Assembly (NCBI GenBank): GCA_965197545.1
Contig: CBDANJ010000008.1
Span: forward strand, 2,623,729 to 2,687,728
Direction: 5' to 3'
Length of the DNA stretch: 64,000 nucleotides
DNA from: CATOSP01 sp965197545
GTDB taxonomy: Bacteria > Chloroflexota > Dehalococcoidia > Lucifugimonadales > UBA3495
The translations under genes and the position numbers were made by a program. This document shows positions 1 to 7,379 of this stretch, piece by piece. Below the pieces are notes generated by a model. That model made no database searches, was not told the origin of the DNA, and saw only the letters and a list, made by a program, of their open reading frames with translations. Every line of letters starts with the position of its first letter. The stretch's first letter is position 1.

Positions 1-1
1 T

Positions 2-802
2 CACCAGAAAATAATTGAAGAGACTCCCTCGCCGGCGCTGACGCCGGATTTACGCCGGCGCATGGGCGGCGCGGCCATCGCCGTGGCCCGCACGGCCGGA
101 TACGGCAACGCCGGGACAGTCGAGTTCCTGCTGGACCCACAGAGCGGCGACTTCTACTTCCTGGAGATGAATGCCCGGCTCCAGGTGGAGCACCCGGTCA
201 CCGAGGCCGTCCTCGGATTGGACATGGTGGAGTGGCAGGTCCTGATCGCCTGCGGAGAACCACTGACACTGCGGCAGGACGACATCCAACCCCGGGGCCA
301 CGCCATAGAGTGCCGCATCTACGCCGAAGACCCTTACCGCGGCTTTGTCCCGTCCACCGGCAGGCTCCTTCGCTGGCGGCCTCCCGCGGGCCCCGGCATT
401 CGGCTGGACAGCGGTGTGGCACAGGACCAGGAGGTGTCGATCTACTACGACCCTATGCTGGCTAAGCTGATAGCCTGGGCACCCCGGCGTGACCTCAGCC
501 TGCGCCGTATGGAGGTGGCCCTGTCCCAATTCCTGGTTTTGGGTGTGGTGACCAACATTCCCCTGCTACAGGCGGTGTTGCGGCATCCCCAGTTTCGGAT
601 GGGCGATTACGATACCGGTTTCTTGGAGTGGAACCCGGCGGTGACCAGACCGGCCATCCCGGGCGAGTCTCGCACGATGGCCAGGGTGCTGGCGGCGTGG
701 GCGTCGCGTCAGCCGGCCGCCCCGGTGTCCCCGGCTGCCGACGGAGATAACCGGGTCGGCGCCAGCCCTTGGAACTCCGTCGGAGAGCGGAGGCTGCCGT
801 GA
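2..802 (+). CDS. Biotin carboxylase, C-terminal part (acyl-CoA carboxylase alpha subunit)
   Basis: The open frame runs in from the window edge, so the N-terminal ATP-grasp half is missing and 266 residues remain. It carries the biotin carboxylase signature EMNARLQVEHPVTE, then the C-terminal domain (HAIECRIYAEDP, YDPMLAKLIAW, LGVVTNIPLLQAVL). The LGVVTN segment is typical of acetyl-, propionyl- and methylcrotonyl-CoA carboxylase alpha chains. The family carboxylates biotin using ATP and bicarbonate. The stop overlaps the next gene's GTG start by 4 nt, and that gene encodes the biotin carrier, so the two polypeptides presumably form one enzyme. Which acyl-CoA is used cannot be told because the carboxyltransferase is outside the window. 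Confidence 0.93.
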   Translation, partial: HQKIIEETPSPALTPDLRRRMGGAAIAVARTAGYGNAGTVEFLLDPQSGDFYFLEMNARLQVEHPVTEAVLGLDMVEWQVLIACGEPLTLRQDDIQPRGHAIECRIYAEDPYRGFVPSTGRLLRWRPPAGPGIRLDSGVAQDQEVSIYYDPMLAKLIAWAPRRDLSLRRMEVALSQFLVLGVVTNIPLLQAVLRHPQFRMGDYDTGFLEWNPAVTRPAIPGESRTMARVLAAWASRQPAAPVSPAADGDNRVGASPWNSVGERRLP

Positions 803-1350
803 CCCTGAGCCAAGGCGAGATGCGGGAGACCTATCCGGTGGCGGGAGAAGTCTATCGCTACCGGGCCGAAGGGAATGAAACCCATTTCGCCTTCGAACTG
901 GAGGGCGATGTACCCGCAGGGCTTAAGGCCGCCACTTCACTTAGTATCGAGGCCAGGAATTCGGGTGAAGGGTTGTGCCGCACCGAATCGGGTAGGACTC
1001 ACCCATTTGCCTGGGCTTGGGTAGGTCAGGAGTTGCACCTGTGGCTGGATGGCGGCCTGTTCGTGTTCCAACGGGCGGAGACCCGGCGACGGGGCAACGC
1101 TCCCGCCACCGGGGTATCTGGGGATGTCTTGGCCCCCATGCCCGGCGCGGTGCTGGAGATACTGGTCGTGGAGGGAGACCGGGTAGAGAGAGGCCAGACC
1201 GTCGTGGTAATAGAGTCCATGAAAATGGAGATCGCGATTGCGGCGCCCCGCAATGGCGTCGTGCGGAGGGTTTCCGTACATCCGGGGCAACAGGTAGACC
1301 GGGGAATGCGCCTGTTGGAGCTCGCCCCAGAGGAAGATCCTCTGGAGTAG
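799..1350 (+). CDS. Biotin carboxyl carrier protein
   Basis: Protein of 183 residues ending in a biotinyl domain: APMPGAVLEILVVEGD, then the biotin attachment motif ESMKMEI with Lys142, then a mirrored lipoyl-like half (GVVRRVSVHPGQQVDRG). The first 100 residues are a poorly conserved linker domain, as in carrier parts of methylcrotonyl- or propionyl-CoA carboxylases. I chose the GTG at 799 because it overlaps the biotin carboxylase stop (GTGA) and follows a GGAGG-like site; an in-frame ATG at 769 would overlap much more. The separate carrier gene contrasts with relatives where it is fused to biotin carboxylase. Confidence 0.9.
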   Translation: MTLSQGEMRETYPVAGEVYRYRAEGNETHFAFELEGDVPAGLKAATSLSIEARNSGEGLCRTESGRTHPFAWAWVGQELHLWLDGGLFVFQRAETRRRGNAPATGVSGDVLAPMPGAVLEILVVEGDRVERGQTVVVIESMKMEIAIAAPRNGVVRRVSVHPGQQVDRGMRLLELAPEEDPLE

Positions 1351-1394
1351 GGAAAGCGGCCACGAAATGACCGTAGGGGGCTGGCCGCGGCGTT

Positions 1395-1580
1395 CCGGCG
1401 CCAGTCCTGGTTCTCGGTAACGGTGAACTGGTTCACCGACAGCCGGTCGCTATTGGATGGGTGGTCGCAGTCGATCACCCGGGCCTGGCCGCCCCGGGTT
1501 CGGTGGGGGAGACCCGGTACTCCGCGTTGGCCCCTTCGACCAACATCCGGTGGAAGGAACGGTTGTCAACTTCCAGGTTG
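1395..1580 (-). pseudogene. hsdR: Relic of type I restriction enzyme R subunit (hsdR)
   Basis: Read on the minus strand, this gap holds two adjoining frames that together match the N-terminal nuclease region of HsdR as I recall it: NRSFHRMLVEGANAEYR, then after a one-base frame change near 1478 ARVIDCDHPSNSDRLSVNQF and TVTENQDWRR. Family members read roughly FHR-L-xG-VEYR, then RLIDFDxPxNNDxLAVNQFTV, then RRPD. Only about 60 codons survive, with no start or stop of their own, squeezed between two intact plus-strand genes. No hsdM or hsdS is nearby. The call rests on motif memory, not a search. Confidence 0.6.
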
Positions 1581-1655
1581 GAACCTTTGGGATGGGTGAG
1601 TCTATGTTGAGGCACAATTTGATCACCGCAGTGGATCAGCCAGGAGGTTAACTTG

Positions 1656-2300
1656 ATGGACCTGGATAACGGGTATGCGGTAGTAGATCTCGAGATGACG
1701 GGTGAGGACCACCTTGCCGGCCTGATTATCGAGATAGCAGCCGGGATATGTTTGCCAGGCCGCGACTTGATTTCCGACCGCGTGCTGGTGAAGATAGACC
1801 GGCCCCTCCACGAACGCATCGTCCGGTTGACTGGGATCACCGACAGAGACTTAGATTTGGGTGGAATATCTATAGATTATGCTCTTGCTTGGTTCGCGGA
1901 GAAAATCTCCGGCCTGCCACTGGTGGGACACAACATACTCCAATCGGACCGGCCTTATCTGCTGGAAGCGATACGCAGGCACCGGCAAACTGTTGGGGAA
2001 GGTTTATATCCGAAGTTGGCCATAGACGAGGAGGATTTGCCGGTCCAGCGCTTCATTGACACCGCTGGGCTGTATAAGGGTTACAAGCTGGGCGAGTACC
2101 AGAGAGCGGGAGAAAGCCATCAGGACTACGCCCAACGGGTACTCGCCCAGCGAGCCTACGGGCTGCGAACGGGGCTAACCGCGGCCTGCGAGGACTTGGG
2201 CATCTCGACATCGCGAATCCGAGTCCACCGCGCCGCCGGCGACGTAATTCAGACTCAAAGGCTGTTCGAAAAACTCCGGCAGCTGAACCCCCCCGAATGA
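1656..2300 (+). CDS. DnaQ-like 3'-5' exonuclease (DEDDh)
   Basis: Protein of 214 residues with the complete DEDDh exonuclease set: D11 and E13 in VVDLEMTG, H92-N93 with D98 in VGHNILQSDRPYL, and H191 with D196 in HRAAGDVIQT. This is the fold of the DNA polymerase III epsilon subunit and RNase T. It is a stand-alone domain, so a role in proofreading, repair or RNA trimming cannot be separated. The ATG at 1656 follows AGGAGG with 8 nt spacing; the TTG just before it is less likely. The insert around residues 120-160 differs from PolC epsilon. It is flanked by an hsdR relic and a repeat-rich gap, and seems to be a single-gene unit. Confidence 0.85.
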   Translation: MDLDNGYAVVDLEMTGEDHLAGLIIEIAAGICLPGRDLISDRVLVKIDRPLHERIVRLTGITDRDLDLGGISIDYALAWFAEKISGLPLVGHNILQSDRPYLLEAIRRHRQTVGEGLYPKLAIDEEDLPVQRFIDTAGLYKGYKLGEYQRAGESHQDYAQRVLAQRAYGLRTGLTAACEDLGISTSRIRVHRAAGDVIQTQRLFEKLRQLNPPE

Positions 2301-2865
2301 TGGACCGGCGTAACTCTCATGCGAGCCTGGCCAGAATTGGATGTTGGTATCTCACTTAGGGAACCCCTGAACAAGTCAGCGGAGATGCGGCAAATTTTAG
2401 CTGGAAGACATTGTTGCGTCGTGCAGCGCATGTTGGGACGGTTGACCAGACGCCGCACGGTTCCGGTGAGTTAAGAAGAAAGGACAGGAGCAATCTGAGC
2501 CCGCTCCAGTGGGCATACGGGGATTGTGGCACCGTCGTTAGTGGAGCCTCATCCGCCAAAGGATGATTGAGGGAAGCCCATGAGTCTCCCCTTTTCGCAA
2601 AAGGAGGATTTCCCCTCTTTTCGAGGTCAGACATGCGGGATGGACCTATGCCGCCCACAGGCTACTAATTCGCCAGTCGTAGAATACTTTTTCGATGTCA
2701 ACTTACCCTCGAAAAGTTCCTTGCCTGAAGCGGGAAATCCCCCCAACCCCCCTTTCGCCAAAGGGGGCTATCCATCCCCGGGCCGAGGATTGGACAATAA
2801 AAAGACCCTGGCCCTGATCGCAACGCTGTAGCAAGACAGCCGTATTAGTTATAAAATCGTGTTAG
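2301..2865. repeat. Gene-free gap with palindromic repeat cores
   Basis: No convincing coding sequence is seen. Two short palindromes belong to the dispersed repeat family of this window: CTCCCCTTTTCGCAAAAGGAGG-like around 2586-2606 and CCCCCCTTTCGCCAAAGGGGG-like around 2747-2767, both next to AAATCCCC or TTTCCCCTC tracts. Terminal GAAACTATCTC repeats are not recognisable here, so these look like eroded copies or core fragments. A TATAAA hexamer at 2850-2855 lies 10 nt before tRNA-Leu and may be its -10 element. Confidence 0.6.
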
Positions 2866-2951
2866 GCCGAAGTGGCGGAATGGTAGACGCGCCGGTCTCA
2901 AAAACCGGTGGGGGCAACCCCGTGTCGGTTCGACTCCGACCTTCGGCACCA
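2866..2951 (+). tRNA. tRNA-Leu (anticodon CAA)
   Basis: The 7-bp acceptor stem GCCGAAG pairs with CTTCGGC. The 5-bp anticodon stem CCGGT/ACCGG closes the loop CTCAAAA with anticodon CAA at 2899-2901, reading UUG. The long variable arm (GGGG-CAA-CCCC) marks a class II tRNA, as expected for leucine. The T arm contains the normal GGTTCGACTCC. The terminal CCA is encoded at 2949-2951. A TATAAA hexamer lies 10 nt upstream. It is a single tRNA, not part of a cluster. Confidence 0.96.
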
Positions 2952-3181
2952 ATTCCAACCCGGCATTCCCGCCGGGGCTACCGGCAACTTCTCCCATAAG
3001 GCCCTCCGATAACCACGATGTGAGTTGCCGGGTGGTCCCCGGCTCAATATGAACGCCATCCATGCCAATCGGCTCCGTGTCTCATCGGCGGTATCCTATC
3101 GACCAACTGTTCCCACCTCTAAGAGAAGCGGCTCTAGGCGAAGATCTTGGCCCGGGTCATCCAATCGAGGCCCAACGCGCC

Positions 3182-3210
3182 TTGACCCGGAATTGACGGA
3201 GCCCTATAAT
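3182..3210 (+). promoter_or_regulatory. Sigma-70-type promoter of the rpmH operon
   Basis: TTGACC at 3182-3187 and a perfect TATAAT at 3205-3210 are separated by exactly 17 bp. The -10 box ends 25 nt before the rpmH ATG. With tight downstream coupling it can drive rpmH through jag. Confidence 0.8.
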
Positions 3211-3235
3211 CCCTGCATCAGGATTCGTAGAGATC

Positions 3236-3373
3236 ATGCCGAAACGTACTTACCAACCAAAAAAACGACGCCGGGCCAGAGTCCATGGGTTCCGTGCCCG
3301 GTCTAGCACGTCCGACGGTCGCGCCGTCTTGCGCCGCCGCCGGTTCAAGGGCCGACACCGCCTGACCGTCTAG
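3236..3373 (+). CDS. rpmH: 50S ribosomal protein L34
   Basis: A 45-residue, highly basic protein that begins MPKRTYQPKKRRRARVHGFR and ends GRHRLTV, a textbook L34 sequence (GFRARS, GRAVLRRRR) of normal length. L34 is the small subunit-interface protein of the 50S particle that contacts 23S rRNA. It is followed after 16 nt by rnpA, the near-universal bacterial order, and preceded by a consensus promoter at 3182-3210. No dnaA or DnaA-box cluster is seen upstream, so the frequent link with oriC is not visible here. Confidence 0.97.
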   Translation: MPKRTYQPKKRRRARVHGFRARSSTSDGRAVLRRRRFKGRHRLTV

Positions 3374-3389
3374 TTGGAACTTTCCGGCG

Positions 3390-3767
3390 ATGCAGAGTAA
3401 GTATCGCCTGACCGGCGCCAAACGGTTCTCCCAGATTCATCGCGAAGGTAAGAGCGCCGCAAACCGCTTGCTGGTGGTGCGTTGCCTGTTGAACGGGCTG
3501 GATCATAGCCGGTTTGCATTTATGGTCAGCAAGCGAGTCGGAAACTCCGTCGTCAGAAACAGAGTGAAACGCAGATTGCGCGAAGCAATCAGGCTTTCCC
3601 GGGTTCGGCCAGGTTGGGACGTCGTTTTCATCGCGAGAAGAGGCGTGGAGAGGGCCGATTACCATCAGTTGGCCAGGGCTACATCCCATTTGCTCCGGCA
3701 CACGCAGCTAACTTCGGAAGTCCAAGATGGGGAGGGCGTAGGGCCTACCGCAGGGCCATCTAGATGA
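3390..3767 (+). CDS. rnpA: Ribonuclease P protein component
   Basis: Protein of 125 residues with the RNase P protein signature RNRVKRRLRE and the preceding FAFMVSKRVGNSVVRNR segment. The family binds the catalytic RNA subunit and helps cleave the 5' leader of pre-tRNA. The first residues MQSKYRLTGAKRFSQIHREG match the usual start of the family, which supports this ATG. The C-terminal 15 residues (GEGVGPTAGPSR) are a short disordered tail. It lies 16 nt after rpmH and its stop overlaps the ATG of yidD by 4 nt, indicating translational coupling. Confidence 0.95.
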   Translation: MQSKYRLTGAKRFSQIHREGKSAANRLLVVRCLLNGLDHSRFAFMVSKRVGNSVVRNRVKRRLREAIRLSRVRPGWDVVFIARRGVERADYHQLARATSHLLRHTQLTSEVQDGEGVGPTAGPSR

Positions 3768-3973
3768 AGCGACTCGTCCTCATCGCCATATCCCTATACC
3801 AGGGCGCATTATCTCCTTTTATTCCGTCATCCTGCCGCTACACCCCGAGTTGTTCCAATTATTCCTGGGAAGCCGTGGACCGCTACGGCACGTTGAGAGG
3901 CATGTGGCTTGGCCTCAAACGGCTGGCTAGATGCCATCCCTGGGGTGGGCAAGGATTCGATCCAGTACCATGA
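3764..3973 (+). CDS. yidD: Membrane protein insertion efficiency factor YidD
   Basis: A 69-residue protein with the family hallmarks: LYQGALSPFIPSSCRYTPSCSNY near the N-terminus, then a short amphipathic helix and the ending CHPWGGQGFDPVP. YidD is a small inner-face membrane protein that assists YidC/Sec-dependent insertion. The start overlaps the rnpA stop as ATGA. In most genomes yidC follows directly; here two lipoprotein genes intervene. Confidence 0.94.
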   Translation: MKRLVLIAISLYQGALSPFIPSSCRYTPSCSNYSWEAVDRYGTLRGMWLGLKRLARCHPWGGQGFDPVP

Positions 3974-4082
3974 CCTTACCGGTGCTTTCTTCCTGATCAT
4001 CTTGTTCCTTAAGACCAACCACGGTACAACTTCAGCACAGCAGGCCGCCAAGCTCGGTCCACCAGTATGGCGCCGGGCAACA

Positions 4083-4541
4083 ATGGCTTGGGCTATTCCT
4101 GCCATGCTCTCAGCCGTCCTGCTCCTGCTAGGATGCACGCCCGGTGACCTTAGCGAGTCCAGTACAGGTTGGTCGCCAATTGCCGCCGCTCCCATTCCCG
4201 CCACCACGGGCAGCCTGGTGGATGAAGGAGGCACTTTCAGCCCGTTGGACAACCTGCTGACGGTCACTGACCCCAATCCCTTCGTAGTTGGCCACGTCCT
4301 TCAGATCGGCGCGGAGCAGATGCGGATAACTTCCATCACTTTCCGAGACCTTGGGGTCGCAAGGGGGGCAAATGGAACCTTGCCCGCCGCTCACCCAGAC
4401 CGGTCCGAAGTCCTGTTGCTGGCTGGGGACCTGGCCATCTATATCGGCACCAAGCAGGGCTCGGTCAAGGGTCTTAGAGACGACGGTTCCGGCCTGCCCG
4501 CGGTGGAATGGACCTACTCTCCCGTGGACCCTGAGCAGTGA
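4083..4541 (+). CDS. Hypothetical lipoprotein between yidD and yidC
   Basis: I do not recognise the family. From the ATG at 4083 the product has 152 residues with a lipoprotein signal: hydrophobic core MLSAVLLLL and lipobox LLGC, lipidated Cys18. The mature part contains DNLLTVTDPNPFVVGHVLQI and GVARGANGTLPAAHPDRSEV. That pattern (a property of a position, then xRGxNGTxxAxH) resembles short beta-rich modules I know from phage tail and surface proteins. The frame is open upstream to 3909, but that stretch overlaps yidD and lacks a signal, so it is excluded. The C-terminus (YIGTKQGSVKGL) looks like a partial PQQ-type blade. The stop overlaps the next start (GTGA). Confidence 0.65.
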   Translation: MAWAIPAMLSAVLLLLGCTPGDLSESSTGWSPIAAAPIPATTGSLVDEGGTFSPLDNLLTVTDPNPFVVGHVLQIGAEQMRITSITFRDLGVARGANGTLPAAHPDRSEVLLLAGDLAIYIGTKQGSVKGLRDDGSGLPAVEWTYSPVDPEQ

Positions 4542-5626
4542 ACGTGTCCAGAGGACAGGTCGCTTTGCCTTGGATAGCGGCTGTCGCCTTGGTGGGAGCG
4601 CTGTTGTTGGGATGCAACTTCACCACGAGGGGCGGCCCGCAGGGTATGGAAGGTTCCTTCGACTCCCCCGCCATTGGCGCGGACTTCGTCTACGTCAGCG
4701 GAGTCGACGGTTACCTGTACGCGCTGGACAGGACAACAGGAGAATTCGAAGGGGGCGCGGGCTGGAGACGACCTTTAGCGCCCGCCGACACCCTGCCCCC
4801 ACTGGTGTCCGGACCGGCGTTGGACAGCGAAGGGAAAGTCGTGGCCGTGGGCTCAGAGAACGGTAGAGTCTACGCCTACGACGCGGCCACCGGGGAGGAA
4901 GTCTGGCAATTCACCACCGGGGGTAAGGTGTGGTCCACACCGATTATCCGCGACGGCACGGTCTACTTCGGTTCGCACGATAAGAACATTTACGCCGTGT
5001 CTCTGGCCACCGGAGAGCAGAAATGGGCATACCGCACCGGAGGCTCGGTGGTGGGCCGCCCGCTGCTGTTCCGCAGTCTGGTGATCGTCGGCTCCTTCGA
5101 CAGGAAGCTTTACGCCATCGAGGCTTCGTCCGGTATCAAGCGATGGTCCGTGTCAGGGGGCAACTGGTTCTGGGCCGGACCAGTATCCGATGGGACGACC
5201 ATATTCGCTGGGTCTATGGATGGCAATGTCTACGGCATAGACCCCAACTCGCTGAATCCCGGCGCGCCGGACCCATTGGGGAACGTTCTCTGGAAGCACA
5301 ACATGGGCTCGCCCGTCGTGTCGCGCCCCGCCCTGGTGTCCCGTGGACTGGTGGTCGCCGCCAAGGATGGAAAGGTGAGCCTGCTCGACACGGACGTTGC
5401 CGTCGCGACTGACCAGCGGGAGATCGCTTTCACCAACGTCCAGGGCGGTGCCGAGGTCACCGCTCCACTGTTCGCCGCTGGCGACTCTGTTTTAGTAGGG
5501 TCCCAGGACAGCACCGTCACCCGGATCGAGATCGGCGCAAATCAGGCGGGCCAGGCGTTCATTCGGACCCATTGGTGCCTCGACACCAAAAACGGCGATG
5601 TCCAATGTGAAACGGCCAGGGAGTAG
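4538..5626 (+). CDS. PQQ-repeat beta-propeller lipoprotein (BamB-like fold)
   Basis: Protein of 362 residues with a lipoprotein signal (lipobox LLGC, Cys26) followed by repeated blades of the PQQ/YVTN type: VYVSGVDGYLYALDRTTGE, GRVYAYDAATGEEVWQFTT, VYFGSHDKNIYAVSLATGE, KLYAIEASSGIKRWSVSG. This is the fold of BamB and PQQ-dependent dehydrogenases, but no PQQ-binding residues are evident, so a scaffold role outside the membrane is more likely than catalysis. GTG at 4538 overlaps the preceding stop; a second GTG at 4544 is possible. Position just before yidC suggests a link with membrane or exported protein biogenesis; that is inference. Confidence 0.8.
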   Translation: MNVSRGQVALPWIAAVALVGALLLGCNFTTRGGPQGMEGSFDSPAIGADFVYVSGVDGYLYALDRTTGEFEGGAGWRRPLAPADTLPPLVSGPALDSEGKVVAVGSENGRVYAYDAATGEEVWQFTTGGKVWSTPIIRDGTVYFGSHDKNIYAVSLATGEQKWAYRTGGSVVGRPLLFRSLVIVGSFDRKLYAIEASSGIKRWSVSGGNWFWAGPVSDGTTIFAGSMDGNVYGIDPNSLNPGAPDPLGNVLWKHNMGSPVVSRPALVSRGLVVAAKDGKVSLLDTDVAVATDQREIAFTNVQGGAEVTAPLFAAGDSVLVGSQDSTVTRIEIGANQAGQAFIRTHWCLDTKNGDVQCETARE

Positions 5627-5632
5627 GTCTTT

Positions 5633-6562
5633 TTGGAAGCCCTTTCGGTAATCTGGAATGAAGCGATCATACGGCCCATGCTCAACACCTTAATGGTGTT
5701 GTACGTGGTCAGCTTCAGCCAGATGGGCATCGCGATCATCCTGCTCACCGTCCTGGTCCGGGTGGTCACGCTGCCGCTGACTCTGAAGCAGGTGCGGCAG
5801 ATGCGGGCCATGAGTACCCTGCAGCCCAGGATGCGCGAGATCCAGGAACGCTACCGCAACGACCGGGCCCGCGTCTCTCAAGAGACCATGCGTATGTACC
5901 GGGAGGCCGGGGTCAACCCCATCGGCTGCCTGGGGCCGCTGGTAGTCCAGATGCCTATCCTGATCGGCCTGTTCCGGGTATTGATCCAGACCGTGTTCTC
6001 AAAACCGGACGACCTGGTCGGGCTCTCGGACAAGCTCTACAACTGGATACCCCTGGTCAATATCCACGCGGCCGCGCCATTGAACGCCACGTTTATCTGG
6101 CTCGACCTCGGTCAACCCGATCCCTTGACGGTGGTCATCCCCGCGTTGGTTTTTGTCTCTACGTGGGTCCAACAAAAGATGACCATGACGCCGTCCACCG
6201 ACCCGCGGCAGCAGTCCAACCAGACTATGATGCTTTGGATGATGCCGCTGATGATCGCATTCTTTTCCCTTCAGTTCCCAAGCGGCCTATCACTCTACTG
6301 GATCGTCTCGAACGTCATCGGTATCACCATCCAGTATTTCGTAACAGGGTGGGGTCCTCTGTTCCCGCTGTTCCCCAGGGCGCCAGCAGCACCGGCGCCC
6401 CCGGAGCCCTCAGGGCCGGCAGCGGATGAGGGTCCCCGAGAGGAGATGGGAGATAATGGAAGTTCGCGTAATGACCGCCCGCACCGTCGAAGAAGCAATC
6501 GAGTTGGCGCTGAAAGAGCTAGACGCCGACCGCGACGAGGCCGAGGTAGAAATACTAAGTAG
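5633..6562 (+). CDS. yidC: Membrane protein insertase YidC/Oxa1
   Basis: Protein of 309 residues, the size of the Gram-positive-type YidC without the large periplasmic domain. It has helices around residues 20-45 (GIAIILLTVLVRVVTLPLTL), 100-125 (GCLGPLVVQMPILIGLFRVL), 165-180, 200-220 and 225-245 (PSGLSLYWIVSNVIGITIQY), the last being the family signature. A conserved Arg, R43 or R55 region, faces the hydrophilic groove in this family. The C-terminal tail is very basic (RRRPRRGRGR). The start is TTG at 5633, 6 nt after the previous stop. The last 107 nt overlap jag in another frame; see the findings. Confidence 0.93.
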   Translation: MEALSVIWNEAIIRPMLNTLMVLYVVSFSQMGIAIILLTVLVRVVTLPLTLKQVRQMRAMSTLQPRMREIQERYRNDRARVSQETMRMYREAGVNPIGCLGPLVVQMPILIGLFRVLIQTVFSKPDDLVGLSDKLYNWIPLVNIHAAAPLNATFIWLDLGQPDPLTVVIPALVFVSTWVQQKMTMTPSTDPRQQSNQTMMLWMMPLMIAFFSLQFPSGLSLYWIVSNVIGITIQYFVTGWGPLFPLFPRAPAAPAPPEPSGPAADEGPREEMGDNGSSRNDRPHRRRSNRVGAERARRRPRRGRGRNTK

Positions 6563-7097
6563 GGGCAAGTCGGGATTCCTGGGGATCGGCGCGGAGCTTG
6601 CCCGGGTACGGGTCACCAAGATTGCCCAGGGCGCCAGCGCCGCCTCCATCGCCGTGGACGCTCTGAGCAATATACTCCAGGCGGCGAACGTCAACGTTAG
6701 CCGTACCCTCCGGTCCGCCAACGACCCGGACGTGGGTGGGCCGATCATCGACCTATCCGGCGAGGACTCCGGCCTCTTGATCGGGCGGCGCGGCCAGACC
6801 CTGCAAGCGCTACAGTTTCTGGTCAACATCATCGTCCGGCAAAAGATGGGGGAGAGCGTCCGGGTGATGCTGGATGTCGAGCGCTACCGGGAGAGGCGGG
6901 AGTCTTCGTTGCGGGATATGGCCACCAAGGTCGCCGCAAGGGTCGTGCAGACCAACCGCAGCGTTACCCTTGAACCCATGCCCCCCGCCGACCGGCGGGT
7001 GGTGCATACGGCGCTGGCAGACTACCCGGGAGTCGCCACAGAAAGCACAGGAGAGAGGGACAACCGCAAGGTAACGGTCATGCCGAGTAGCTCTTAG
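6456..7097 (+). CDS. jag: RNA-binding protein KhpB/Jag (Jag-N, KH, R3H)
   Basis: Protein of 213 residues in the order Jag_N (VMTARTVEEAIELALKEL, then SRGKSGFLGIG), KH domain (SGLLIGRRGQTLQALQFLVN, with the GxxG loop as GRRG) and R3H domain (RRESSLRDMATKVAARV, then EPMPPADRRVVHTALAD). The R3H core Arg and His of RRxVH are present. In Firmicutes Jag/KhpB with KhpA affects cell elongation and RNA fate. The ATG at 6456 has GGGAG 5 nt upstream and matches the family N-terminus; longer starts would lie deeper in yidC. It is the last gene of the rpmH operon. Confidence 0.92.
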   Translation: MEVRVMTARTVEEAIELALKELDADRDEAEVEILSRGKSGFLGIGAELARVRVTKIAQGASAASIAVDALSNILQAANVNVSRTLRSANDPDVGGPIIDLSGEDSGLLIGRRGQTLQALQFLVNIIVRQKMGESVRVMLDVERYRERRESSLRDMATKVAARVVQTNRSVTLEPMPPADRRVVHTALADYPGVATESTGERDNRKVTVMPSSS

Positions 7098-7112
7098 GGG
7101 CGGCGGTTCGCC

Positions 7113-7325
7113 TTAGCCTGCCCTCTCGCGCTTGGGCCGCCACGGTCCTGGAAGTCCCTCCAAAGGTTCGCAGACCCGGCAAGGCCGAAAACCGGCCGCG
7201 TAGGCCTCCTCGGATGACGCAAAACGCACACGGTTTTCCGCCTTGGTTCGCCGGCCCGGAGGGCAGTTGGGGCGGCAGAATATCCGTGTTGTCGTGCAAC
7301 CATTGATGATTGGCTCACTCGTCAT
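7113..7325 (-). CDS. Stand-alone Ada-type zinc-binding domain protein
   Basis: A 70-residue protein that is almost entirely an Ada N-terminal metal-binding domain: TTTRIFCRPNCPP and then GFRPCRVCEP, giving the four zinc ligands C17, C21, C49 and C52. In Ada this domain repairs methyl phosphotriesters by transferring the methyl group to Cys and then acts as a DNA-binding switch. No AraC-type helix-turn-helix or methyltransferase domain follows, so this is either a minimal DNA-binding or damage-sensing protein or a fragment. The ATG at 7325 follows a GGGCGAG site; a GTG at 7358 would add 11 residues. It lies 54 nt downstream of recQ on the same strand. Confidence 0.75.
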   Translation of the reverse strand: MTSEPIINGCTTTRIFCRPNCPPGRRTKAENRVRFASSEEAYAAGFRPCRVCEPLEGLPGPWRPKRERAG

Positions 7326-7379
7326 GTCTCGCCCTGCTCGCACGGTCCCGGCAGCCACAACCGCCAGTCTTGGTACAGG

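Noticed and set aside
1457..1651. 64-codon plus-strand frame before the exonuclease gene
   Set aside because: It runs over the hsdR relic, which explains the sequence better in the opposite direction.
2255..2458. 67-codon minus-strand frame overlapping the exonuclease 3' end
   Set aside because: No start signal or family resemblance; a transposase origin was considered, but no motif supports it.
2952..3235. Search for oriC or DnaA boxes upstream of rpmH
   Set aside because: No cluster of TTATCCACA-like boxes and no dnaA gene is seen; only a promoter is supported.
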